A stretch of DNA of 64,000 nucleotides from contig NW_023998476.1 in NCBI RefSeq assembly GCF_014805625.2, forward strand, positions 434,001 to 498,000, read 5' to 3'. The stretch comes from Glossina fuscipes (lineage: Eukaryota > Arthropoda > Insecta > Diptera > Glossinidae). Shown here in pieces: positions 1 through 11,296 of this stretch; within the stretch, counting starts at the first letter, position 1; each line of letters begins with the position of its first letter. A program made the position numbers and the translations under genes. The notes beneath the pieces are model-generated. The model saw nothing but the letters and a program-made list of their open reading frames with translations. It did not search any database and had not been told where the DNA came from.

Positions 1-456
1 ATCCTCTAATGGCAGTTCGGCAATTTGAGACATTTGCTCTCGTAAATAGTTTTGCATTGGATTGTTAGCTTTCTTATGTGGTCTTACATTTTGATCTTCT
101 AGTTGCACGCTAATCTTGATCACTGCTTGCCGTAAAGAGGGAGGTATAGCCTCTAAGTCATAAGCCTTGCTTAGACACTGTATGAGTGGCTTCAAAGCTT
201 CCCAACGACGTTGAATATCCGACGTCGAAAAGCCAGCATTAGGGTCGTTTTCGTAGCTACGATTAAAGCTGGCATTGATACGCTTCCATGCCCACTCAGT
301 GTAATCAGGATCTTTGTGAGCCTTCACACGACAATTGTACAGAAATGGATAACGTAATATCAAGTTCAAGAGTTTTCCATCATTCAAGACCGTTTTTCCC
401 TCTGCATTCACATTCGATATATTTAGCACTTGTACACTGCGAATATCCTCAGCCAT
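1..456 (-). CDS. MADF-like DNA-binding domain protein, N-terminal part (runs off left edge)
   Basis: An open frame of 152 codons starts at an ATG at 454-456 and stays open to base 1, so the gene continues outside the window. The protein begins MAEDIRSVQVLNISNVN. From about residue 30 it has the look of a MADF/Adf-1 type domain: LLNLILRYPFLYN, then WAWKRINASFN, then RRWEALKPLIQCLSKA, which places the spaced aromatic residues (Y, W, W) of that family. MADF proteins bind DNA or chromatin in the nucleus through a Myb-like fold. No intron is needed in the visible part. The 1.2 kb upstream of the start (to its right) has no gene. The domain call rests on pattern recognition only; a different Myb/SANT-like domain is possible, and I cannot name the orthologue. 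Confidence 0.6.
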   Translation of the reverse strand, partial: MAEDIRSVQVLNISNVNAEGKTVLNDGKLLNLILRYPFLYNCRVKAHKDPDYTEWAWKRINASFNRSYENDPNAGFSTSDIQRRWEALKPLIQCLSKAYDLEAIPPSLRQAVIKISVQLEDQNVRPHKKANNPMQNYLREQMSQIAELPLED

Positions 457-1850
457 TTATCATTTAAATTATTATTATAACCTTTTTTTGTTATGTTGAG
501 TTTGATGCGACAGTGTTTAAAATAACTCCGCAAAAACACAATTTTTGATAATTTGCATAAACCCAGCAATTTCTGCAATTCAATATTTTCATAAATATAA
601 AATTTATATTAATATGATATAATTACGATGAAGCACTCGTTTCTGTTCTGTTCTATTCTATTGACGTGGGGAGTCTGGAGAAGTGAACATTGTAAATTAA
701 ATAGCACGTTTTTTAATGTGGAGTTGTAATTAACTAAGTCAACAGAAGCACAAAACAACAGCAATCTCGTTTTTCGATTATCTTTTACAGATGCATTGAT
801 AGTAATCTTGTTGTTAAAACAAAATTTGATTTGATTATAACACAAATTCAATAGTGTGAAATGGGAGAATACACCGACGTTGTCATTTCATAGAAACAGT
901 ATTCAAAATATGGCATGTCAGTTGAGGTCCAATTTTAAAAGAGAAAGATTTCCCAGCACAGAACCAATGTTGCCAGCAGTAAAATGAATAAAAAACAACA
1001 AATACAACAATCGTCTCAGCTCTCAGCAATTGTACAGTAAAGTCAATTTTGTAAGAAAATTTTACTGAGCAAGTGGTAAGTAAGATGAATTGACGAAACG
1101 TGTTTTTGAAAATAATACGATGTGTTTCTATAAACAAATAGTAATTCAATTGCAACTCTGAATAATCAACAAGTGGTCCGAATTTGGTAACATCTGAGAG
1201 TAATTGGAAGAGCGAGCCCGAATTTGGTCACATCTGAGAAAATATTGAAATAGTCAGTCTGCATTTGTTTACAATCGAGAATTCGACATATATGCCACAA
1301 ATCTATTGGCTTATTCCATCTCCATTCAACATACCAAAAAAAAAAAAAAAAAAAAACATTCGAGAATAATTGAAAAAACGAGTCTGAATGTGGTAACATT
1401 AATGAAGTAATTCATTAATATATGGTTCGATTCTTCGAAAAATAAATGATCGATTTGACGATTGTTAATTTTTCGCGCAGGATTTCAAATATTTTTTTTA
1501 TGATATTTTATTAAATTTTTTATTAAGACGTCACTTTATCGTTTCTGTATGAGTGTATCTAAACAGAGAAATATTAAATGAGTGCGAGTGAATAAACTAT
1601 AGCTATTGCATTGATATATTGAATGCCTTCCATCACCACCCACACTTGAAACAACACGACATTTAGCACATGGACTACTTCCCACCCACCTTAAAACAAT
1701 ACCTTAAGTTTGGGCAGATATGGGCACGTGTCGAAGTTTTGTAAAGCCAATGTGAGCTGTCTGAATTGTGATAAATCTTTCCTGTAAACAAGTGAAAGAG
1801 AAGTTTTCCTCAAACTACAAACTCGATGATAATTCCTACGATGAGAATTT
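457..1850. other. Intergenic, AT-rich, with a degenerate repeat
   Basis: No gene is visible. At about 1165-1420 there are degenerate copies of a motif reading roughly 'aatttggt(c/a)acatctgagaa' and 'tttgtttacaa', which recurs at 9840-9890 and is related to the tandem array at 12020-12330. An A-run of 20 lies at about 1336-1356. The stretch contains the presumed promoter side of the MADF-like gene, but no clear TATA box or initiator stands out. Confidence 0.5.
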
Positions 1851-1950
1851 TCGCCCGTGGGGAACTCGTCTGCCCTTTTGAGCAAAGATGATAAAGAAAA
1901 CGCTAATAAGACTTTAACAAAAAAAAATTCGGTCGTTAAAAGAAAATCTG

Positions 1951-3281
1951 TTGTTTTCAGACTTACTCCCTGTTCACCCCCCCAGGCCGCCTGTGACAAG
2001 ATCTCAGTTTCTAGTGATTTCGAACAACAATTTGCGTTCTTCGGAGCTTAATAAATTAATCTCGGCTACTAAAGAATGTATCTGTCCGATGATCCCTCAA
2101 AACCTTGTTAAACAATTGGAAGAAAAAATGTCTTATTGTGCTAATTTAATCAAGCGTCTAGCACCAGGAGTAAATCCGCTGCGATTCCTTTCTGCTTTTA
2201 TGACCCATCCTTCGGTGATGGATAAAAGAAACTTCGATAATTCAACTCGATTATCATTGAAAGTTTTCAAACTCGTCAGGTTGGTCTACTAACAATAGAT
2301 TGTCAGAGCGACTCAATTTGACTCATTTACGATTTTATTGCTAGATATTTGGAAAAACTAAGGTAGTTTTTTTAGATATATTTATTAGTTTTTAATAAAA
2401 TTATGAAATGTATACAAATTTGTTAATTTCTCTCCCTTCCCACTCCTTAATTACTAATTAATTACAAAAATTAATATATCCTATACCAATAATGGTGAAT
2501 GTGACTCAATTTTTTGCCTACTTTTGCAAAGCAATTGAATATACACTTTGATGAACATCGCGACCAGCTCTTGTTAGACGGTCAGTATTCTATATGGTAC
2601 AATCGCATACTGAACTCTGTACAGAAAACAGCCGTAGCAAATATACTGCGAGGAGAAGTTAACAACATGCCATACGTGACTTTCGGACCCCCGGCACAGA
2701 AAAACTGTAACGCTAGTGGAGAGCATTTTGCAAATTTTTAAACTGATACCCAGTGCACGTCTACTCGTAGGCATACCTTCCAATAGTTCTGCCGATGTAA
2801 TAACGACGCGTTTGATCGAAAGCGGCGTACTCAAAATGGGTGACTTTATACGTCTAGTATCCCACGAAGATCTCAAAAAGGCACTTATACCAGAGGATTT
2901 AATGCCGCATTACGCCACAGGCAACAAATCCTGGGATACTGGCCTAAAGTATCGCTCCGAAGATGATATGGTTGCCACTGAATACGGACTCAAACTGAAA
3001 TGCCAAATGAAGTCTTTAGGGCGCCAACAGTCAGGTCAAGCAAGGACCATATACCTAGCGATGTGCGGCATGCATTAGATTTCATTCAAAACGAGAAACG
3101 GATTAACATGGCGATATCTCGAGCTCGTTACCTTCTTATAGTATACGGCAACCCTGGCCTACTCCTTTTGGACCGTCGTTGGCGCGCGGTCATAAAATAC
3201 TGCGTCGATAACGATGCCTACCTTGGTCGCGATTTGCCGCGGGTGGTTCCGGCGAATATTTGGGCAGTAGTTTTTCAATAA
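1951..3281 (+). pseudogene. MOV10/Armitage-type RNA helicase, degraded copy
   Basis: Three frames together resemble an SF1 helicase of the MOV10/MOV10L1/Armitage group (in flies, a piRNA-pathway helicase). Bases 2514-2741 carry the Q/motif-I region ([14 protein letters not shown], then FGPP). Bases 2716-3078 continue in another frame as VESILQIFK then SARLLVGIPSNSSADVI (motif Ia region). Bases 3000-3281 carry the C-terminal motifs as TVRSSKDH, then KRINMAISRARYLLIVYGNP (motif VI) and AYLGRDLP. The Walker A loop reads GPPAQKN instead of GPPGTGKT because bases are missing there. Everything between motif Ib and about motif V, including the DEAG box, is absent. An upstream piece at 1951-2292 (LNKLISATKECICPMIPQNL) may be part of the N-terminal region. 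The copy cannot make a working helicase. Whether it is a relic duplicate or partly an assembly collapse is open. Confidence 0.75.
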
Positions 3282-3495
3282 TATATGCTGCTAATCGATC
3301 AGGGAATGTTTTTACCAAATTTCAGCATCATAACTTTTTTTTCCGATTCCCAAAAGTTAGCCCCAACATCTGTCGAAGTAATTATACACGCAATATCCGG
3401 CAATATATTGTGAACAGCCGTAGCTCTAGTTAACCCGAGATATGATGAAAGCTGCTCAACACAACACTTTTTTCAAATTATTTAATATTTTACTT

Positions 3496-3712
3496 TATAA
3501 AACCTACACCAGTTTTTTTATTAGAAAAACACAAGAACTTCCAAAATTCTATGGCATGAATAAAACCTAAAGCAGTTTGTTTATTGGAAAAACACAACAA
3601 ATTTCAAATTCCTATGGTATGAATTGAACCTAAACCAGTTTGTTTATTAGAAAAACACAAGCAATTTCTCATTTCTATACTATGAGTAAAACCTACACCA
3701 GTTTGAGTTTGT
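3496..3712. repeat. 63-bp tandem repeat, about 3.4 copies
   Basis: The phrase 'aaacctacaccagtttgttt' recurs with starts at about 3501, 3564, 3627 and 3690, an exact spacing of 63 bases. Each unit continues with 'attagaaaaacacaa' and 'ctatggtatgaat'. The array lies directly downstream of the broken helicase. Confidence 0.85.
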
Positions 3713-3789
3713 GTCACTTGCAAATTCTTTTGCATATTTGCAGGCGATATCGCCATTTTTGCTAACGGGAGATTGTTTACAGCAGACAC

Positions 3790-3975
3790 TGCACAGTTTT
3801 GCAGACAGACATATGAACAAATGAACAGGCGGACATACTTAGGCGCATTGCAAATGTGAAACTGATCGAGAATTTATTTACTTTCTGGGATTTTTGAAGC
3901 TTATTTTTGCGCGTTAGAACGCATACTATAGCAGTGGGTTAGCGAGGTTAATTTTTTCCATTTTGTACAGGTATG
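3790..3975 (-). repeat. Dispersed repeat family B, copy 1
   Basis: Sequence from 'gaacaggcggacata' through 'gggatttttgaagctt' to 'ttttttccatttt' matches the stretch at 53040-53210 and, in reverse complement, stretches near 36960 and 37345. Family B typically contains runs like 'catgtccgtctgtctg'. No coding function is supported here. Confidence 0.55.
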
Positions 3976-4139
3976 AATGGATCACACTATACTTTACGGG
4001 TAATGAGTAAAGCACAAATTTTTGATTCCTTTTTAAAAGCGGATATTTGACCACTGTATAAAGGAGTGCAACATTTTCTAATTCAATCAATTTATCATCC
4101 AACTGGAATACGACTAAGGTCTGTATTGACAAATGTCAA

Positions 4140-5600
4140 CGCTTTCCCAATTTATTTTGCAGTTGCACCAATTCCGTTAAAAAAATAGAAAGTTTCATTT
4201 CATGTAACTTCCTTCTGAACCTCCTGTCTAAAGTTGATCTTCCTTCCGATTTATCATCAATTCAAAGTGATTTTCAATCTGAGAGCATGTCTGCTAGAAC
4301 CAACTTTTATGACAGTGAGTCCTTCTCATCTAAACCTTGGTGAAAGCCTTCCCTGCCAACACTCTCTCTATCGCAAATATCAAGCTGCAAGAAAAAAAAT
4401 GAGTATGTCAATCCAGCCAACTTCGTTGAATATATGAAAACATTGAAGGAGTGGAAGTCTGCACTAACGAAGGCGAAAAGGACACATAGAGCTATCATGA
4501 TTAAAGAGTTATGTCGTAATGGCACCTCAGGCTTTTCTGGAATTACATCAATGGTCATCGACATTTTAGTCACGATTTAAACGGTTATGCTGTATATAAT
4601 GATCATGATAATAAGAGATACTTAGTTATGCTCCATAGCCCTATTCCAAGTGTCAATTAGATTATCCTTCAATTCTTTTTAGTAGTCTCAACAATACACC
4701 TTTCTTCCATCTAAACGAGAAATTAGGCTCCTTATCAAAAAAAACTAAAGTTATTCCGGTGAAATCTTCGCCTCCCAAAAAAGCTTTGACTGTGCACAAA
4801 GCTTTAGGCAGGTCTAACATTGGATTTGCACATTCTACATCTTTTAATTTCATAAAATACATTGAGAAATGTATATAAACATTTGAAAATAGAATTTTAA
4901 AACGTTGTGCTGGACTAACCCCTTCAACATATTCTCAATGTCATTTCTGGTGAGTGGCCCGTTTCCGAAAGAGCTCTTTTTTGTATTGCTAAGAAGTTAA
5001 TTAAGGTCAAGGTAATGAATCGTTCCTTTCTTCAGAAAGTTATATCTCTCAGTGTTACTGTCTTCTGCAGCTACATATTTCGTTACAAAAAACTGCATCA
5101 CATATTTGACAAATTAAATTCAATCGCTGTCTGGAAGTTTGTTACTAAGAAATGTAGAGCCTTCATGAACATTCTTGAATCGATCACGAAAAGCTTCTTC
5201 TTTATTACAACAATGGCTATGATGAAACACGTGCCATAGAAACATAAACAAAATAAAAATCTTGCGGGGAGAATTCTCTCGGCCTTTGTTTATTTTCAAC
5301 TAAACGGGGATGGATTATGTTAATTTTCATAGAAAAGGGTGCAGCTTTTGTTTAGATACGCATCGTTTCCTGTACATGCAAATGGATGAAGAGAATTTGA
5401 ACGATTTTATTGACGCTTTTTTTAAAGAAATAACTTTCTGTCTAAACGCTTGAGAAGCTGTAACGGCAACGGATAACTCATAATAATAAGTGTTTTTTAA
5501 CAAACCGTCCAGTGCCGTGCCACTTCCCCAAAATTTGATGGTGATTACAGAAAATGAAGGCAATTTTATGACTTATTCCTGCACATGATCCGCAACAAAC
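4140..5600 (+). other. Coding-like fragments of unknown origin
   Basis: Several short plus-strand frames read like protein but I recognise none. At 4383-4555 a frame gives NEYVNPANFVEYMKTLKEWK and KAKRTHRAIMIKELC. At about 4730-4860 a frame gives SKKTKVIPVKSSPPKKALTV. A 47-residue frame at 5310-5453 begins MDYVNFHRKGCSFCLDTHRF and has balanced composition. The pieces are in different frames with stops between them and no clear splice sites join them. They may be remains of one decayed gene or chance. The strand is inferred from protein-like composition. Confidence 0.2.
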
Positions 5601-6631
5601 CGATATTCGATGTAGTATCTTAACGCCAATCTTTAAGGAGAATCTGAAAGACTAATAAGCCACTTGTCTAAAACTGAAGGTAATTACATCTCCGCTTGGA
5701 CAACTTTGCAAGAACGATACAACTATAAAAGAATTCTTGTATTAACATTGATGCCGCCTCAATCAAAAATATTCACGATACAACCAGAGAATGCTTGCTA
5801 CCATTTTTAAGGATGCGTTTTACCAATAACAAGTCTGTCTGCATAATTATCCGTCCATAGTCCAAAATAACTCTCACCGGTAACCATACAAACCCTAAAA
5901 GTAGCTGGTCTATCTATCCTCCGCGTGTAAGTAAAAGTACCTGTCGTTTGACCGTTTCCTTAGCGTAAGTGCGGTACAAAGATGTGTAAAACATTTTCTC
6001 TTTTGTATTCAAATTTTTCTCTACACTGTAGGAATTGTTCTGACCACTACGGCTTGTTTGTAAATGAAAAAGCTAACTTTCATGCAAAAAGGGCTCAAGT
6101 TGATGGGACAATTTCGTGCATCAAATAAACTATCAACGAAGCAATCCGGGCAATTCGCAACCACATCGTATTAATTCCAATCACCCGTTCTACAAAATAA
6201 ATCCCACATTTCAATTCAAACCCTTTTCAGAGGCATCCTTTAGTTCCTGGAAAATCAAATACTTACTTTATTTGATCGCTTTAAACTGAAAGGTGGGTAA
6301 GGTAAACTGGTGGGTGGGGGAGTACATTCCTTATGCAAGGGCTAAAATAAATGCTGAGAGCTGAGAGAATTGCTGTATTTGTTGTTGTTTTTGTTGTAAA
6401 AATTATTCGCTTTACTACTGGCAACGTTGGCCACAACTTCAACCAACTTTGCTTTGAAGAAGGGTAAGCCATTTTTACCACATTTTGCAGATTGCTGATA
6501 CACATGTGGATTATTATAATACATGAAGGAGTCCTAGGCGGTGATAAAAATCAAGACTTGTAAACAGCAGGGAACGCCACATTATTTGCGCAGCTGTTGT
6601 TTCTCTTTTTCAGTTCCTTATGTAAAGTGAA
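5600..6631. other. Intergenic stretch, nothing recognised
   Basis: No conserved reading frame or named repeat seen. The last 100 bases are the likely promoter and 5' UTR side of Mtap. Confidence 0.5.
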
Positions 6632-7542
6632 ATGCTACATATAAAGTGTGAAGATACAGATCTGGACCCAGTCCCAGTAAAGGTATATATTTTTGTCAAC
6701 TACGCTCGTCTGTTTTATAAAATCCAACTAGTGCTATCTGATAGATTGGAATAATTGGCGGTTCAGGCTTAGATGATCCAGATATATTAGAAGAGAGAAA
6801 AGAAACTTCGATAGATACACCTTTTGGTTCTCCATCAGATGCTTTGATTGCCGGTAAAATTAATGGTGTTGATTGCGTTTTATTAGCTCGCCATGGTCGT
6901 AAACATGATATCATGCCTACGAATGTCAACTACCGGGCAAATATATGGGCTATGCGTGCTATGGGATGTACTCATTTAATTGTCTCAACAGCGTGTGGTT
7001 CTCTCCGCGAAGAAATCAAGCCTGGTGATTTAATAATTCCAAATGACTTTATTGATCGCACTACCAAACGTGTTCAAACATTTTATGATGGACAAAATGC
7101 TAATTTAAAGGGAGTCTGTCATCTACCTATGTATCCAGCCTACAGTGAAAGGACTCGAAGAATCTTGCTGGAAAGTGCCAAGGAACTTAACTATGACGTG
7201 CACAATAAGGCAACCATAGTAACGATTGAAGGTCCTAGATTTTCTTCGCGATCAGAGAGCACTATGTTTCGGTTATGGGGTGGAGATCTTATTAATATGA
7301 CCACTTGTCCCGAAATAGTATTAGCTAAAGAAGCCGGTTTACTATATGGCTCAATAGCTATTGCTACTGATTATGATTGTTGGCGAATGGGATGTGAAGG
7401 TGTCAATGTGCAAGATGTCCTTAAAACTTTTACCGAAAACGTTGCTAAAGTCAAACAAATTCTTGTAAAAAGTGTCTCTAATATAGCCAAAGAAGATTGG
7501 AGTGAAGATATTTTAGACGCTAAGGTTGTCTATAGGCTTTAA
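6632..7542 (+). CDS. Mtap: S-methyl-5'-thioadenosine phosphorylase (two exons)
   Basis: This enzyme splits methylthioadenosine, the by-product of polyamine synthesis, with phosphate into adenine and methylthioribose-1-phosphate, feeding methionine salvage in the cytosol. Exon 1 is 6632-6682 (17 codons ending VPVK, donor AAG|GTATAT) and exon 2 is 6745-7542 (acceptor TGATAG|ATT). The 62-nt intron is in phase 0, so the protein runs [18 protein letters not shown]. The total of 282 residues matches the family length of about 283. Visible hallmarks are [10 protein letters not shown] (phosphate loop), [62 protein letters not shown] and ATDYDCW, the last supplying the aspartates that read the adenine base. 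No lesion is seen. The ATG at 6632 is the start that fits the intron phase. The gene converges on Bap55, with 485 bases between the two stop codons. Confidence 0.93.
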
Positions 7543-8027
7543 TACTTTGTGATCATAAATTTATAATAACCTTTTCGTTATAACAGGAATGTATATGCAG
7601 CAACACTATGAGTGGTAAGATGTGACGTTTTCTATTGCTTTGCCATGAAATAACCAAAGAGACTCTACTTAAGAAAAAACCATTTATCCACGGGAAAAAA
7701 TTTGAAGCCATGGAGCGAGGCAAAGTACGACCTAAACTGCAATCCATTTCTATCATATATGAATTGGAACCAATTACTACTAGCAAGCGAACAAAGAATA
7801 TCTAAAGTACACATATAATTAAATATGTACCCATATGTACCCATATATATGTCCCACGTACAGGCGGCAAACATTTTTAGTAATAATTCACTTTACACTT
7901 TTATCAGCGTGCTCATATATTTTTTAATTTATTTTTTTTTTTGCAAATTTTGAACAAAATATAAACGAACTTACTATTTGTATAGGTTTGCTTACTTGCA
8001 CGTGCGTGTATATGATTTGCGATTATT

Positions 8028-9492
8028 TTACGGACACTTGCGTTCTACTTGACCTTTTCCAGATTCTTCATACTCTTGGGAAGATATCCACATTTGTTGG
8101 AATGTACCAATACTAGCCAATATTGAGCCACCTATCCATGCCCCGAAACGTCTTTCTACACTGCCATTAGCTGAAATCATTTTTAGTCGAGTATTGGAAG
8201 GCGCCCTTAGTTGCAAATCACGATTTAGGCGTTCAGGGAAACCTTGCAATAAGGTATTGCCACCAGTAACAACTACGGACCCATACAGAGATAAACGTAC
8301 ATCGGCATCGCACATACCCACACTCGTAGATGCTAATTGTCCTGCTCCTAGAGGAGCATGATCAAACAAACTTTCTGCTAATTTGAAACGTTCGGAACCA
8401 AATTCTTGATGATAACCGTTAGGAAATTCGTAGTGGACCATCGGTATCTGAGAAGCAACTCTCTCATCGAATGGATTTTCCAAAACCTGTAGGACGTTCA
8501 TTTGAAAATCTTGTAATAGCGCTTTCAACATGTAATTCTGCCATGATTGTGTTAGATTTTCGGGTAATTTTCGAGAGACGAAACGTGGATTATCTCTTTC
8601 TTTTACAACGTCTTTTGAAGCTATTTTATAAACAGGTGTCAAATCTACGCCCATTTTTTCCAAATGCTGGCGGCATTGCATAGACAGATAATCACCGCCT
8701 AAAGGTGATTTTACAACTGCCTGAGAAAGAACGTAGCCTTCGTGAACTGGAACAGCGGACGTATGTGTTGCGCCACTATCCACAACCAAAGCAGTTGCTC
8801 GCCCACTGGCAAAAGCAGCTAGAACGGCATTCTTTACTAAAAAGAACGCTGGCACATTGTACTTTTCGAACATAAGTTCAGTCAGTTTTTCACGATTATT
8901 ACGGACATTCCATGAAGCTTCGGAAAAGAGTACAGGATGATATTCCGGTTCCGATTGTATCACCTTAGCATAAGCATAATCCAAGACTTTTTCAAATAAA
9001 TCCCAATTATCGATCATGCCATCTTTCATATAAGTTTGTATCTCTGTATCCGTGCGTGGTACATTTATATAGGTGGTATCGACATAATATTTATGTGGTT
9101 CTATATCTTTTGGAAAATAGTACGTTTTTAAAGGTAAATATAATACTTTGTAGTCTGACTTACGATTCTGAGTTATATTATTGTCCGTCTTTGCTTCCAG
9201 ATCCTGAAAAAAACAACAATTACATTTATTTAATTATACTTGCTTGTTCGATTCAGATTGGTTTTGTCATTGTAAATTTGAGCAAAATTTGTACGAATGG
9301 TCTCAAGAATAGTTCTAATAAATACATAAATACCATAGCGTCTGAGGTATTTGGTCCAACTCCCACCACGGAAGGTATTTCCGCCTTCGGTGTGTCTTCT
9401 TGCGCGTACCCAACACGTAGTGAGTGATGGCCAGGATCAAACACTAAAGCTCCGATCTCGTCACCACCATATAACATATTTCCGGCGCTCAT
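8028..9492 (-). CDS. Bap55: Actin-related protein BAP55 / ACTL6 (three exons)
   Basis: This nuclear actin-related protein is a subunit of the Brahma (SWI/SNF) and INO80/Tip60-type chromatin complexes. The coding exons are 9334-9492, 9164-9203 and 8028-9106. Exon 1 begins [20 protein letters not shown] and ends at ATG|GTATTT. The second intron is only 57 nt (9107-9163, GTAAGT..AAAAG). Removing it gives 425 residues, which I recall as the length of the Drosophila protein; keeping it would add 19 residues in frame. Hallmarks include [58 protein letters not shown] (the actin nucleotide loop), [20 protein letters not shown], and the C-terminal [20 protein letters not shown]. No stop or frameshift is seen. 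The gene lies tail to tail with Mtap. Confidence 0.95.
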
Positions 9493-10006
9493 TTCATTTA
9501 TTTACAGATAAATATGATAGTATTTAAATTTCACTACAAATGATGTATTTTATTTACAGCGTTTAAAAACTCAGGGATGTTAAAAAACAAATAAGGTCAT
9601 GGTTGCCGCTTCTATTAAAATAATAATGAAACAAAACTTAAAAATTGAGTGCAAAGAGGAAAGAAGAAACTAAGATGAATACGGAGTTTACGGAGTTTAA
9701 AGTATAATGAGCTTGATACCGCCAAATTTAGTGAAATTTTTTTGAACTTCAAAACATATTATTAATGGGTTATAATGATTACATTTGTTTATTTATGACT
9801 ATACCGCATTTCTTAAGCAAAGCTGTCCAATTTCAATTGTGACTATGAATTTGGAAGCATCTGAGAATAATAGAAAGAGCGAGTCTGAAACATGAATTTA
9901 TCCTGTTTATCTTTTGTTTGTAATTCAATTGAGTTTTAAGTTAAGTATTATTAGCAACTATTACAAAGTTACATTTAAAGAAAAAATAAGATCAACAAAA
10001 TTCAAA
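9493..10006. other. Bap55 upstream region
   Basis: AT-rich, no gene. A degenerate copy of the 'catctgagaata..gagcgagtctga' motif lies at about 9850-9890. The Bap55 promoter should be here, but no TATA box is obvious. Confidence 0.45.
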
Positions 10007-10008
10007 TA

Positions 10009-11296
10009 TTAGTTTTGGGAAAAAGAAATCCATAATTTTTATATGAACTTCAGGACTTTATTTAACATGCTTCGGATTGTCCGATTTGGGTCAAATATGC
10101 ACCGTTTTGTTGTATGATTTGTTGCCATTTTAAAGGTAACTTCAAAATGCCTTTCTCATAGAAGTCCTGGTCTCTATTTGCAAAAAACTCTAGTAGTCGA
10201 TTTTCACAATCCTCCTTAGATTCCAATTTTTTATCATTAAAGAAATTTTGCAATGCAAGAAAAAGATGATAATCGCTTGGTGCCAAGTCCGGACTGTATG
10301 GCGGATGCATTAAAACTTCCCAACCAAGCTCCCGAAGTTTCTGGCGAGTCACTGTAGATGTGTGTGGCCTAGCGTTGTCCTGGTGGAACACGACAGCTCT
10401 CCTGTTGGCCAATTCTGGCCGTTTCTGGTCAATCGCTATCTTCAAACGGTCCAGTTGTTGACAGTAAAGATCAGAATTTAGCGTTTGGCCATAGGGAAGC
10501 AACTCATAATAAATAATCCCTATCCAGTCCCACCAAATGCATAGCAAAATCTTCCTGGCCGTTAGTCCTGGTTTGACCACCGTTTGAGGTGCTTCACCGC
10601 TCTTTAACCACGATCGTTTTCGCACAGGATTATCGTATGTGATCCATTTCTCATCTCCAGTCACCATCCGTTTAAGAAATGGGTCTATCTCATTCCGTTT
10701 GGCCAAGGCTTCGCAGATGGAAATTCGATCCATCATGTTTTTTTCTGTTAATTGGTGTGGCACCCAAACATCGAGCTTCTTTTTGAATTCAGCTTTGTGT
10801 AAATGGTTTAAAACTGTTTTATGGTCGATTTTTAGCTCCTGGGCGATGTTACGACTGCTAACATGCCAGTCAACTTCGATCATTTCTCCGATTTTATCGA
10901 CATTTTCGACGACCGGCCTACCTGTGCGAGGTGCATCTTTAACATCAAAAATTCCTGAACGGAATCTACGAAACCAAAATTGCATATAATTGGCTGTTAC
11001 AGTATCGCAACCATAAACACCATTCACAACTTTAGCCGGCTGGCTTGCATTTTCGCCTTTGTCAAAGAAAAACTGTAAAATGTACCGAATTTTCTCTTTG
11101 TTCACTTCTATTTTTAACACGCTGTAACTCACAACTGAATGCACCAAACAAAAAACAGCAAAAGAATTTTTTTTACTGCGAAATGTCACCTTTCCAACGA
11201 GCATAAATCTGAAATTGTTTGATCGATACTTTACGAGAAATCTATCAGTACAGCCATCTACCGAAAAAATAATGGATTTCTTTTTCCCCAAGCTAA
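10009..11296 (-). mobile_element. mariner transposon, nearly intact (copy 1)
   Basis: A 1288-bp Tc1/mariner element. Both ends carry an inverted repeat of about 30 bp with few mismatches: after a variable 'TTAG..TT' tip both contain GGGAAAAAGAAATCCAT. A TA dinucleotide flanks each side (10007-10008 and 11297-11298), as expected from TA target duplication. One transposase frame fills the inside. Sequence type (KRSWLKSGEAPQTVVKPG, FHQDNARPHTS) suggests the mellifera/cecropia part of the mariner tree, a judgement from memory. A second, 5'-truncated copy of the same element lies at 20865-21309. Confidence 0.92.
10062..11111 (-). pseudogene. mariner transposase, open but start codon lost
   Basis: The frame is open for the full expected 349-350 residues and ends at 10062. 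It starts with an N-terminal helix-turn-helix region (VSSRNIAQELKIDHKTVLNH), then WVPHQL, then a complete D,D34D catalytic set: D in MVTGDEKW, D in HQDNARPHT, and D in YSPDLAPSDYHLF, with 34 residues between the last two. The codon at 11109-11111 that should be ATG is ATA; the sister copy at 21122-21124 still has ATG. The frame also stays open upstream through the terminal repeat to an ATG in the flank (11355-11357), so a longer or internal start cannot be excluded. Apart from the start codon I see no damage, so insertion looks recent. Confidence 0.85.

Noticed and set aside
609..1399. Several minus-strand open frames of 77-90 residues
   Set aside because: They start at non-ATG codons, are Phe/Asn-rich as expected from AT-rich DNA, include a Phe run made by the A-run, and match no family.
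8471..8683. Plus-strand frame inside Bap55
   Set aside because: It is the antisense shadow of a confirmed coding exon.
10639..10989. Plus-strand frame inside the mariner
   Set aside because: Antisense of the transposase; the same frame reappears at 20820-21002 only because the element is repeated.
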